Origin: DATLOJ01 sp035536315
Lineage (GTDB): Bacteria > Actinomycetota > CADDZG01 > JAHWKV01
NCBI GenBank assembly: GCA_035536315.1
Contig: DATLOJ010000117.1
Coordinates: 1 to 6,370, forward strand
Direction: 5' to 3'
DNA: 6,370 bases
Below the pieces are notes generated by a model. It was not told where the DNA came from. It was given only the letters and a program-made list of their open reading frames with translations, and ran no database searches. Below are positions 1-6,344 of the stretch, in pieces. Positions within the stretch are counted from its first letter, which is position 1; every line of letters starts with the position of its first letter. The position numbers and the translations under genes were made by a program.

Positions 1-767
1 GCAATCGCAGGTACGGCACCATCCGGGGTTGCATTTAGCCCCTGAAGGTATGCCGCAATGACCTTTTGGGTGGGGCCGTAATCCTTGATGGTTCCGCCCT
101 CCAGCCACAGGCAGGTTTCGGTCAGGTAACGAATCGAGCTCATGCTGTGGCTGACGAACAGAACCGTTCGGCCAAGATGTGCGTCCCGGCCCATCCTGCC
201 GAGACACTTCTCCTGAAACGCCTGGTCTCCTACGGCCAGCACTTCATCCACGAGAAGGATCTCTGGATCCAGCTGAGCTGCAACCGCAAAGGCAAGCCTC
301 ACGTACATTCCGCTCGAGTAGTGCTTGACCGGGGTGTTCATGAACTCTGGGATTTCGGCGAACTCGACTATCTCGTCGAACCGTCTTTCGATCTCTTGCT
401 TTCTCATGCCGAGGATGGCTCCGCTGAGATAGGTGTTCTCTCTTCCCGTGAGCTCTGGATGGAAGCCGGTGCCAACCTCGACAAGAGAGCCAACCCTTCC
501 CCTCAAACGGGCTTCGCCCACGGTAGGCCTTGTGATTCGAGCCAGTATCTTGAGCAGAGTGCTCTTTCCCGCTCCGTTTCTTCCAATGATTCCCACGATG
601 CTTCCGCGTTCGATCTCGAACGAGATGTCCTTCAAGGCCCAGAGGGTTTCCTTCTTTGAGTCTCCGCCGCCAGAAAAGCGAGTGAACAGAGATCCCGTCG
701 TACCGAGCTTGTACTTCTTGCCTATTCCCGAAGCCTTGATGGCGATGTCGGGCACGTCAGACCACAT
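1..767 (-). CDS. ABC transporter ATP-binding protein for polysaccharide export (Wzt/TagH type), partial at the left edge
   Basis: This is the nucleotide-binding subunit that powers export of a lipid-linked glycan through the neighbouring permease. It acts on the cytoplasmic face of the inner membrane. I translated the reverse strand by hand: 255 codons are open and the frame leaves the window without a stop. Visible motifs are Walker A GRNGAGKST (residues 62-70), the family-typical GTGFHPELTGREN (99-111), signature YSSGM (150-154), Walker B ILLVDEVLAVGD (170-181) and the H-loop SHSM (206-209). The GFHPELTGREN segment is characteristic of O-antigen and teichoic-acid exporters rather than importers. 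The chosen ATG at 767 overlaps the permease end by 11 bases; a GTG at 755, one base after the permease stop, is an in-frame alternative. Neither has a clear ribosome site, so translational coupling is likely. Whether a C-terminal glycan-binding domain follows cannot be seen. The family is certain, the substrate unknown. Confidence 0.95.
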   Translation of the reverse strand, partial: MWSDVPDIAIKASGIGKKYKLGTTGSLFTRFSGGGDSKKETLWALKDISFEIERGSIVGIIGRNGAGKSTLLKILARITRPTVGEARLRGRVGSLVEVGTGFHPELTGRENTYLSGAILGMRKQEIERRFDEIVEFAEIPEFMNTPVKHYSSGMYVRLAFAVAAQLDPEILLVDEVLAVGDQAFQEKCLGRMGRDAHLGRTVLFVSHSMSSIRYLTETCLWLEGGTIKDYGPTQKVIAAYLQGLNATPDGAVPAI

Positions 768-1602
768 CCACGATTGTGGCTTCGGCTCGCTGGAAGAACC
801 AGATGCCGGTGAGCAGGATGACGAGGATCGAAGCTGCGGAGATCCATGCAGAGGTTCCCGGGAGCACGCCGTGACCGGTGAGCGACCAGCGAAAGCCTTG
901 AATGACAAGAACCAAGGGATTGAGGTCGTAGAGAAACCGCCAACTCCGGCTCACCGCCGTCAATGGGTAGACGATGGGAGTGGCGAACATCCAAAGACCC
1001 AGCAGAAACGTGAGCCCGTATCGGATGTCTCGGTAAATCGCGTTGAGCGATGACAACCACATTCCGATCGCGATTGATATGACCCAAGCGTAAAGAAGGA
1101 AGAGCGGGAGGCCCCATAAGTTGCCGAAACTGCTATCGAATATGAGCATCGCGACAATCAAAACCACCATGCCAAAGACAAAGTCGACGGCTCCGGCCAC
1201 GGCCCCCGAAAGCGGCAAAATGATCCGTGGGAAGTAGACCTTCGTGATGACGCTTTGATGCTCAACCAGGGAGCCGGTAGCTCCCTGGACTCCCTGAACA
1301 AAGAAAGTCCAGGGGACGATGCCGGCGAGATAGAAGACGGCCGGATGAAGGCCATCGGTTGGGATGTCCACGATCGATCGTACGAGCAGGAGAGTGAAAG
1401 CAGTGGCGAGTGGCTGTAGGAACCCCCACGCAACACCAAGCAACGTCTGGCGATACCTCACCTTGAACGTTCTCCAGATCAGGAAGAAGCCCAGCTCGCG
1501 GTATTGCCAAATCTCTTTGAGATCGAGATGGAGCCCCTTGTCGCGGGGAAGAATGATGGTTTCCGGAAGGGCCGTATTCGATGCCTTGGAGCTGCTGCTC
1601 AT
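757..1602 (-). CDS. ABC-2 type permease for polysaccharide or polyol-phosphate export (Wzm/TagG type)
   Basis: This integral membrane subunit forms the channel through which a lipid-linked glycan crosses the inner membrane. The 281 residues match the usual family length (about 260-290). A cytoplasmic N-terminal stretch leads into an amphipathic segment with KVRYRQTLLG (47-56). Hydrophobic spans lie near 57-77, 88-108, 129-155, 164-187, 197-214 and 252-271. Family-typical motifs are ITKVYFPRIILPLS (119-132), LNAIYRDIRY (186-195), TPIVYP (208-213) and the C-terminal AEATIVDVV. It is the first gene of a two-gene unit with the ATPase, whose start overlaps its stop. Just before the ATG is GGAAGA, a weak and very close purine stretch. 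The gene diverges from a glycosyltransferase across 35 bases. The family is secure; the exported polymer (O-antigen, teichoic-acid-like or capsule) is not determined. Confidence 0.95.
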   Translation of the reverse strand: MSSSSKASNTALPETIILPRDKGLHLDLKEIWQYRELGFFLIWRTFKVRYRQTLLGVAWGFLQPLATAFTLLLVRSIVDIPTDGLHPAVFYLAGIVPWTFFVQGVQGATGSLVEHQSVITKVYFPRIILPLSGAVAGAVDFVFGMVVLIVAMLIFDSSFGNLWGLPLFLLYAWVISIAIGMWLSSLNAIYRDIRYGLTFLLGLWMFATPIVYPLTAVSRSWRFLYDLNPLVLVIQGFRWSLTGHGVLPGTSAWISAASILVILLTGIWFFQRAEATIVDVV

Positions 1603-1609
1603 TCTTCCA

Positions 1610-1636
1610 ACGATAACCTCGCCACCCTGGGCTCAA
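1610..1636 (-). promoter_or_regulatory. Candidate promoter of the permease-ATPase unit
   Basis: Read on the minus strand, TTGAGC (1636-1631) is followed after 15 bases by TATCGT (1615-1610), which fits the actinobacterial TAnnnT -10 pattern. The permease ATG lies seven bases further on, so the transcript would be leaderless or nearly so. The spacer is shorter than the usual 16-18 bases and hexamers like these occur by chance. The call rests mainly on position, since a promoter for this unit must lie here or inside the divergent glycosyltransferase gene. Confidence 0.25.
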
Positions 1637-1637
1637 C

Positions 1638-2531
1638 ATGAATAGCCCAGCCGTGAGCGTTGTCGTTCCCACGTACAACCGCGCGGAGTTGATAGTCGAG
1701 GCGATCGGCAGCGTTCGCGTACAGACATTTGCTGATTGGGAGGCTGTGGTCGTCGACGATGGATCCACCGACGACACAACGCGGGTTGTCGAAGATATTT
1801 CCCGGCAGGATCCCAGAGTCAGGGTTATTCGGATCGCAAAGTCCGGAGCTCAGGCCGCTCGAAACGCCGGTATTCGGGAGGCGCGCGGTGAGTGGATTTC
1901 TTTTCTCGACTCGGACGACAGATATTTGCCGAACAGCATCGAGGTCAGGTTGAACGCAGCAAGCTTTCTGGACGTTCAGGTGGTTCATTCAGAGTGCCAG
2001 GTTCAGGATGAAGAGAGCTCCCGCCTGTACGGCGTCCCGGCCCTACAAGGCAAAATTCTTCGCAGCGTGCTCGCCCGCCCAGGGCCGGTGTTTCCATCTT
2101 TTCTCGTGCACTCGAGCGCGCTTGCAGCAATTGGGCGGCTCGATGAGGAGCTTGTTTCCTGGCAGGAGTGGGACACAGCCATACGCCTGGCCCGCCACTT
2201 TCGATTTGGTTTCGTCGCGGAACCTACCTTCGTCTACAACCGAATGGTCTCCGACAGCATCTCTACCGATCTGGAGAGAGACGCGCGCGGTTACCTGCGG
2301 GTGGTGAGGAAGCACTGGCCATCGATGGTTGTTTCGGGCGGCCCCCGCGTTCTTTCCGAACACTTTCGGTTCGCGAGCTCGAGATACAGAGATGCAGGTA
2401 ACGAACCCGCAGCGACAAAGTACGGCCTGATGGCAGCGGCTCTCTGGCCACATCCTAGGCATCTGAGAACCGAGATTGGCCTGGCAAGGCTCGCAGCAGC
2501 CCACCGAAAGGACAGGGGAACGCAGGCCTGA
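1638..2531 (+). CDS. Family 2 (GT-A fold) glycosyltransferase
   Basis: It probably transfers a sugar from a nucleotide-sugar donor onto a growing lipid-linked glycan in the cytoplasm. The N-terminal domain is a classic family 2 fold: VSVVVPTYNRAE (6-17), nucleotide-binding acidic motif VVDDGSTDDT (38-47), GAQAARNAGIREARG (70-84) and metal-binding FLDSDD (89-94), where D91 and D93 form the DxD motif. WQEWDTAIRL (175-184) sits where the family carries its catalytic acidic ED-like motif. The C-terminal hundred residues are less typical and have no membrane spans, so the enzyme is soluble or peripheral. At 297 residues the length is normal. No convincing ribosome site precedes the ATG. The gene diverges from the permease and converges on the next gene with five bases between stop codons. 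Donor, acceptor and linkage cannot be inferred. Confidence 0.93.
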   Translation: MNSPAVSVVVPTYNRAELIVEAIGSVRVQTFADWEAVVVDDGSTDDTTRVVEDISRQDPRVRVIRIAKSGAQAARNAGIREARGEWISFLDSDDRYLPNSIEVRLNAASFLDVQVVHSECQVQDEESSRLYGVPALQGKILRSVLARPGPVFPSFLVHSSALAAIGRLDEELVSWQEWDTAIRLARHFRFGFVAEPTFVYNRMVSDSISTDLERDARGYLRVVRKHWPSMVVSGGPRVLSEHFRFASSRYRDAGNEPAATKYGLMAAALWPHPRHLRTEIGLARLAAAHRKDRGTQA

Positions 2532-2536
2532 CTTTT

Positions 2537-3403
2537 TCAACGCCTCTTTCTTATTCCGAGCCTGTGCCTCACCGGCCTGGTTTTCTCGAGGACCTCGAGC
2601 CGGAGCATTGCCTTGCGTCTCTTGAAGTACCCGGTGCTTAGGTTTCGGCGGATCACTTGTCCGTCCAGTTGGTAGTTGGCATCCTCGATTGTGTAGATGC
2701 GGCTTGGGTCACCAAGAAGCTCCCTATTCTCCGTAGCCTCCGGGCCCTCCCATACGCCGGCGTGCCCGCCCGGATGGTGCAGGTAAGTGTGATTTTGATG
2801 AACCGCGACCACGGACGAGGTAGCGTCGACAACCGGATTCCCAGACGACCTGACCCTCCATATCAGCCAGTTGTCCCAACCAGGACGGCCAACGGCAAAG
2901 GGCAACAGCGGGCCCATCGTCCCTCGTTGAAAGATGAAGTAGTCGATCCATTCAACCGGACGTTGCCTGCCGGACGTTCTCACCAGCTGGAGCAGGTCCT
3001 CCTCCCAGCTGCTCTGGGAGAAATCGATCCGTCCATGCATGTCGACATCGGTCCTGCGCCCGAGCATGACCCCAGAGCGTCCCCAATCCTGGAAAGCCGA
3101 GACGGCCGGCACGAGATCCGAAGTAAAGACGATGTCGCAGTTCGCGTAACAAAGAATGTCTCGTCCGGCCATCTGCTGTGCCCGAAGGAACATCTCATTC
3201 AGAAGAGGCGTTCCATGAGTGTTGGTACGGATGTTGGGGATGTGCACAGCCCCCAGCTCCTTGGCGGCCTCCCGCGTACCTGCTTGGTTGCCGAACAGAA
3301 TGACTTCGCTTCCAGGAATCCTCGCCCAGCTTCGTATCGCGTTCATTTGAATGGCCGCGAACTCGCCTGAGAATGGCTTTGGTGTTGAAAAGAAAGTAAG
3401 CAT
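2537..3403 (-). CDS. GT-A-like glycosyltransferase-related protein, function undescribed
   Basis: The 288-residue protein opens with MLTFFSTPKPFSG and resembles a family found in bacterial glycan clusters, usually annotated as hypothetical or glycosyltransferase-like (from memory, not a search). The N-terminal half looks like a nucleotide-sugar fold: a strand-helix start, VILFGNQAGT (34-43), GTPLLNEMF (64-72), then DILCYANCDIVF (82-93), which occupies the DxD position but reads N88-C-D90. Further recognisable segments are WIDYFIFQRG (152-161), GRPGWDNWLIWR (172-183) and VHQNHTYLHHPGG (201-213). The tail (about 255-288) is rich in Arg and Lys and could contact membrane lipid. I chose the ATG at 3403 because GAAGG stands just upstream and the fold begins at MLTFF; an in-frame TTG at 3448 would add 15 unlikely residues. 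Its setting among glycosyltransferases suggests a role in the same glycan; the reaction is unknown. Confidence 0.85.
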   Translation of the reverse strand: MLTFFSTPKPFSGEFAAIQMNAIRSWARIPGSEVILFGNQAGTREAAKELGAVHIPNIRTNTHGTPLLNEMFLRAQQMAGRDILCYANCDIVFTSDLVPAVSAFQDWGRSGVMLGRRTDVDMHGRIDFSQSSWEEDLLQLVRTSGRQRPVEWIDYFIFQRGTMGPLLPFAVGRPGWDNWLIWRVRSSGNPVVDATSSVVAVHQNHTYLHHPGGHAGVWEGPEATENRELLGDPSRIYTIEDANYQLDGQVIRRNLSTGYFKRRKAMLRLEVLEKTRPVRHRLGIRKRR

Positions 3404-3452
3404 TGACCTTCGTCTGAGAATCTCACACGGATGAGGGCATATCTTCAAACTG

Positions 3453-4673
3453 ATGACAACTGGATCAGAAAAGCCAAGCAGGCCGGGCCCCAGGATCCGT
3501 CGAGGGCGTGTTGGCTTTGTCTATCCGATGAGGTGGCTGGACTCGATTCCCAGTCTCGCCAATGCCATTTCAATCCTGACTGAGCAGGGCTATCTGGTGG
3601 ATGTGTATACCTCGGGGACACAGAACATCCGCTCATTTGGTCCTGGCGTTGAGCTGATCGAGTACCCCGGCCGCCTCCCGGTGGGGAGCGCAGGAAAGTC
3701 GAAGGTGCGATCTCAAACCGCGAAGCTCTTGAGTGTGGTACCGGCTGCCCTCAGATTTTGGTTCAGACACTGGCGATCGAGATATCGGTGTCTCCTCGGA
3801 GTCGATCCGGAGGGCCTGGTTGAAGCAAATCGAATCAGCGCGCTGACCCGAGTTCCGCTGGCCTACTACTCGCTCGAGCTGCTCCTCAGCGATGAAATCG
3901 AGGGGCCCGGTGATCTTCTTCTAAAGAAGAAGGAAAAAGCTCTGATGAGGCGAGTGGAATTCGCAATCATTCAAGACCGAGATCGGGCGCGTCTTCTTGG
4001 CGAAGACAATGATCTGGACGAGCGCAGGATTCTTCTCGTTCCAAACGCACCGTTATCCGGAAGACCTGTGGGATCCGAGCGTTACTGGCATGACCGCTTC
4101 GGGTTGTCCGATTCGACCAGGGTGGCTTTGCATGCGGGAAGCGTCGACGAGTGGACCGGCCTGGAATCAATCGTCCAGTTCACAAGCGAGTGGCCGCCGG
4201 ACTGGGTCTTTGTCATACACACGAAAGAGCGCCCGGATGGCCCCCTTATGGAGCACATGCGAGAGGTGTCACCTGAGGGCCGCGTGCTCTTTTCGTTTGA
4301 TCCGGTCTCGCGGACTGAATACGACCAACTACTGGAGAGCTCGAATGCTGGTATTGCGTTCTACGTTCCGTCGGGAACGCGTCACACGCAGAAAAACATC
4401 ATCTTTGCCGGCCTTTCATCAGGGAAGGTTGCCTACCACTTGCGGGCCGGGGTCCCGGTCATTGTCAACGCCGAATCGATCTCCCTCGCAAGATTCATTG
4501 ATTCGACCGGTGCCGGAGTTGTTGTCGAGTCTGCATCGCAGATTTCTGCTGCCCTCGCGCAAATCGAGCTCAATCAAGAGCAGTTCAGTGAGGCTGCTAA
4601 GCGCGCCTTTGCGGACCAGCTTGACTTCGCAGGCTCTTTCGATGCCGTGCTGAAGCGCCTCGAAGAACTCTAG
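3453..4673 (+). CDS. GT-B fold glycosyltransferase, family 4-like
   Basis: The 406 residues fit a two-domain GT-B enzyme that adds a sugar to a glycan intermediate. After a basic, disordered-looking leader (1-18), RVGFVYP (19-25) begins the first Rossmann domain, followed by SLANAISILTEQGYLVDVYT (34-53). The acceptor domain includes VPLAYYSLELL (134-144) and AIIQDRDRARLL (171-182). The donor domain starts near ILLVPNAP (193-200), with LHAGSVDEWTGLESIV (226-241) and the phosphate-binding loop region GLSSGKVAYHLRAGVPVIVN (320-339). The usual family 4 E-x7-E motif is not obvious, so the assignment is to fold rather than a firm CAZy family. There is no transmembrane segment. The start lies 49 bases from the divergent GT-A-like gene and lacks a ribosome site. 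The stop overlaps that of the epimerase gene on the other strand. Confidence 0.87.
   Translation: MTTGSEKPSRPGPRIRRGRVGFVYPMRWLDSIPSLANAISILTEQGYLVDVYTSGTQNIRSFGPGVELIEYPGRLPVGSAGKSKVRSQTAKLLSVVPAALRFWFRHWRSRYRCLLGVDPEGLVEANRISALTRVPLAYYSLELLLSDEIEGPGDLLLKKKEKALMRRVEFAIIQDRDRARLLGEDNDLDERRILLVPNAPLSGRPVGSERYWHDRFGLSDSTRVALHAGSVDEWTGLESIVQFTSEWPPDWVFVIHTKERPDGPLMEHMREVSPEGRVLFSFDPVSRTEYDQLLESSNAGIAFYVPSGTRHTQKNIIFAGLSSGKVAYHLRAGVPVIVNAESISLARFIDSTGAGVVVESASQISAALAQIELNQEQFSEAAKRAFADQLDFAGSFDAVLKRLEEL
3915..3932. repeat. 18-base inverted repeat inside the GT-B gene
   Basis: Two perfect 8-base arms, CTTCTTCT and AGAAGAAG, are separated by only AA. The segment encodes the LLLKKKE stretch of the linker before the donor domain. 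A hairpin would need to open part of the arms to form a loop. It may simply reflect Leu and Lys codons (CTT, AAG). Confidence 0.5.
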
Positions 4674-5071
4674 GGAAGCTGAACCAGCTCGACGAGCACC
4701 CCACCGTTGCCTTTGGGATGCACGAATGCGACTTTGGTTTCCCGGGACCCAGTTCGGGGGGACTCGTCGATTAGTTGGACGCCGGCCTGCTTGAGGCTTT
4801 CCAGCGCTTGGTCGATGTTATCGACCTGGTAAGCGATGTGGTGAAGCCCCTCCCCGCGTTTTTCGATGAACTTGGCAACGGTCGACTCGCCGGAAGTCGG
4901 CGCAAGCAGCTGGATGTACGAGTCACCCACTTTCAGCATGGCTTCTTCAACCCCCTGGTCTTCGACGACCTCGCGATGCTCGACCTCGAGCCCCCAGGCG
5001 CGGTGGTACAGCTCAATTGAGGCGTCCAGGTCTGAAACGGCCAGCGCAATGTGTTCGACCTTATCTAGCAT
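4670..5071 (-). CDS. mce: Methylmalonyl-CoA epimerase
   Basis: It interconverts (R)- and (S)-methylmalonyl-CoA, linking propionyl-CoA carboxylase with methylmalonyl-CoA mutase when odd-chain fatty acids, branched amino acids or propionate are degraded. It is a small cytoplasmic metalloenzyme of the vicinal oxygen chelate superfamily, with two beta-alpha-beta-beta-beta modules. Expected metal ligands and catalytic residues are present: H7 in VEHIALAV, Q54 in YIQLLAP, H78 in GLHHIAYQV and E128 in VLVELVQ. The segment EDQGVEEAML (37-46) is also typical. From the ATG at 5071 the protein has 133 residues, and the family conventionally begins just before this I/VxHI strand. An ATG at 5089 and a TTG at 5113 are in-frame alternatives adding 6 or 14 residues. 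No ribosome site is evident, so leaderless translation is possible. Carboxylase and mutase genes are not in the window. Confidence 0.95.
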   Translation of the reverse strand: MLDKVEHIALAVSDLDASIELYHRAWGLEVEHREVVEDQGVEEAMLKVGDSYIQLLAPTSGESTVAKFIEKRGEGLHHIAYQVDNIDQALESLKQAGVQLIDESPRTGSRETKVAFVHPKGNGGVLVELVQLP

Positions 5072-5104
5072 GGACACATGATTATTCATCACACGTACTG
5101 CCAG

Positions 5105-5110
5105 TAATAT
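5105..5110 (+). promoter_or_regulatory. Candidate -10 element for the thiolase gene
   Basis: TAATAT lies 27 bases before the thiolase ATG and upstream of its ribosome site, so a transcript starting about 6-8 bases later would carry a short normal leader. It fits the TAnnnT pattern. The matching -35 position (5082-5087, TTATTC) is poor. The call depends on position and should be read as tentative. Confidence 0.3.
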
Positions 5111-5124
5111 CAAGGGACTAACTC

Positions 5125-5132
5125 AAGGAGGT
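5125..5132 (+). promoter_or_regulatory. Strong Shine-Dalgarno sequence of the thiolase gene
   Basis: AAGGAGGT is a near-complete anti-16S match, five bases before the ATG at 5138, and it fixes that start. It is the only textbook ribosome site in the window, which suggests high expression of the thiolase relative to its neighbours. Confidence 0.9.
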
Positions 5133-5137
5133 TCACA

Positions 5138-6322
5138 ATGGCCGAGTCCGTCATCGTTGCCGGAGCTCGCACGCCAAACGGCAAGTTCATGGGTGGTTTT
5201 GCCGAGGTATCCGCGCAGGATCTGGGTGCATCAGCAATCAAAGCAGCGCTCGACCGCGCAACCGTGGACCCGGGCGTGATCGATTACGTGATTATGGGGC
5301 AGGTACTGCAGGCGGGCCAGGGCCAGATCACCGCGCGCGTAGCCGCCACCAAGGCGGGTATCGGCATGAGCATCCCGGCAATCACGATCAACAAGGTCTG
5401 TCTCTCCGGCATCAACGCGATAGCACTCGCCGACCAGCTGATCAGAGCGGGAGAAGTGACGACGGTGGTTGCGGGCGGAATGGAGTCCATGACGCGTACG
5501 CCATATGCCGTCCCGAGCGCGCGAACCGGAGCACGCATGGGCAATGCGGAACAAGTCGACCTGATGATCCACGACGGTCTTTGGTGCGCCTTCGATCACA
5601 CACACATGGGCGAGGGCACCGACATCATGAACACGAAGCTCGGGATCTCTCGGCTGGAGCAGGACGAGTGGGCCGCTCGATCCCATGAGCGAGCAGCCGA
5701 CGCCGCGAAGGCAGGACGTCTGGCGGACGAAATATCTGCAGTCGAGGTCCAGCAGCGGAAGGCAGAGGCCCTTCTGGTCGAGGAGGACGAGGGGATCAGG
5801 CCCGGCACAACCGTGGAGTCCCTTGCGAAGCTTCGGCCCGCATTCACAAAGGACGGAACGATCACGGCGGGCAACGCATCCCAAATCTCGGACGGGGCCG
5901 CAGCAGTGATCGTCACTTCGAAAGAAAACGCGGAGAAGAATGGCTGGCCCGTCCTTGCGACGATTCTTGGTCACGGAATGGTGGCGGGGCCGGGAGACGC
6001 GTCTTTGCCGGACCAGCCCGCAAACGCGATCCGCAAAGTTGCGGAGAAGCTCGGACAAGATCCATCCGGCTTCGACCTCTATGAGATCAATGAAGCCTTC
6101 GCGAGCGTGGCCATCCGGTCGACGAAACAGCTTGGCGTATCGGAAGACAAGGTAAACGTCAACGGTGGAGCCGTGGCTCTTGGACACCCAATCGGGGCGT
6201 CCGGTGCACGCCTCGTTCTGACTACTGCCCACGAGCTGCAGCGGCGCGGGGGAGGCGTTGGTGTTGCCGCCCTTTGCGGAGGCGGGGGCCAGGGGGACGC
6301 GCTGCTCATCAGAGTCAACTAG
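5138..6322 (+). CDS. Acetyl-CoA C-acetyltransferase (biosynthetic/degradative thiolase)
   Basis: It condenses two acetyl-CoA to acetoacetyl-CoA or runs the reverse thiolytic cleavage in fatty-acid or ketone-body metabolism. It is cytoplasmic, usually tetrameric. The 394 residues are the normal length. The N-terminal half holds nucleophile C88 in INKVCLSG, followed by VAGGMESMTRTPY (111-123). The C-terminal half holds TAGNASQISDGAAA (243-256), INEAF (317-321), NVNGGAVALGHPIGASGAR (340-358) with H350, and CGGGGQGDAL (380-389) with C380. The whole active site is therefore intact. Residues 143-162 (MIHDGLWCAF to MGEGTD) match the type II acetoacetyl-CoA thiolase pattern, so a short-chain substrate is likelier than a long one. 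Divergent pairing with the epimerase suggests a shared role in acyl-CoA breakdown. Without biochemical context atoB/phaA/thlA-like naming is not justified. Confidence 0.96.
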   Translation: MAESVIVAGARTPNGKFMGGFAEVSAQDLGASAIKAALDRATVDPGVIDYVIMGQVLQAGQGQITARVAATKAGIGMSIPAITINKVCLSGINAIALADQLIRAGEVTTVVAGGMESMTRTPYAVPSARTGARMGNAEQVDLMIHDGLWCAFDHTHMGEGTDIMNTKLGISRLEQDEWAARSHERAADAAKAGRLADEISAVEVQQRKAEALLVEEDEGIRPGTTVESLAKLRPAFTKDGTITAGNASQISDGAAAVIVTSKENAEKNGWPVLATILGHGMVAGPGDASLPDQPANAIRKVAEKLGQDPSGFDLYEINEAFASVAIRSTKQLGVSEDKVNVNGGAVALGHPIGASGARLVLTTAHELQRRGGGVGVAALCGGGGQGDALLIRVN

Positions 6323-6344
6323 CCGCTGATACTCTGCTTCAATC

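Noticed and set aside
66..659. A 197-codon plus-strand frame at the left end
   Set aside because: It is opposite the ATPase gene, whose Walker A, signature, Walker B and H-loop motifs are all intact on the minus strand.
2523..2537. Palindrome CAGGCCTG followed by a T run, as a terminator for the family 2 glycosyltransferase
   Set aside because: The palindrome has no loop, so only about two base pairs could form in RNA. The T run is five bases and also encodes the end of the opposite gene.
2585..2599. Two CTCGAG sites three bases apart
   Set aside because: They encode Leu-Glu-Val-Leu-Glu in the GT-A-like gene, so codon repetition explains them.
2657..3370. A 237-codon plus-strand frame opposite the GT-A-like gene
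   Set aside because: The minus-strand product has coherent hydrophobic patterning and familiar motifs, while this frame is Pro/Arg-rich and low in structure. It is best read as a shadow.
3404..3448. Longer TTG-started version of the GT-A-like protein
   Set aside because: The extra 15 residues (MKICPHPCEILRRRS) look like non-coding translation, whereas the ATG at 3403 has GAAGG just upstream and begins the fold.
3997..4653. A 218-codon plus-strand frame inside the GT-B gene
   Set aside because: It is Ser/Arg/Pro-rich and out of frame with a continuous 406-residue GT-B protein.
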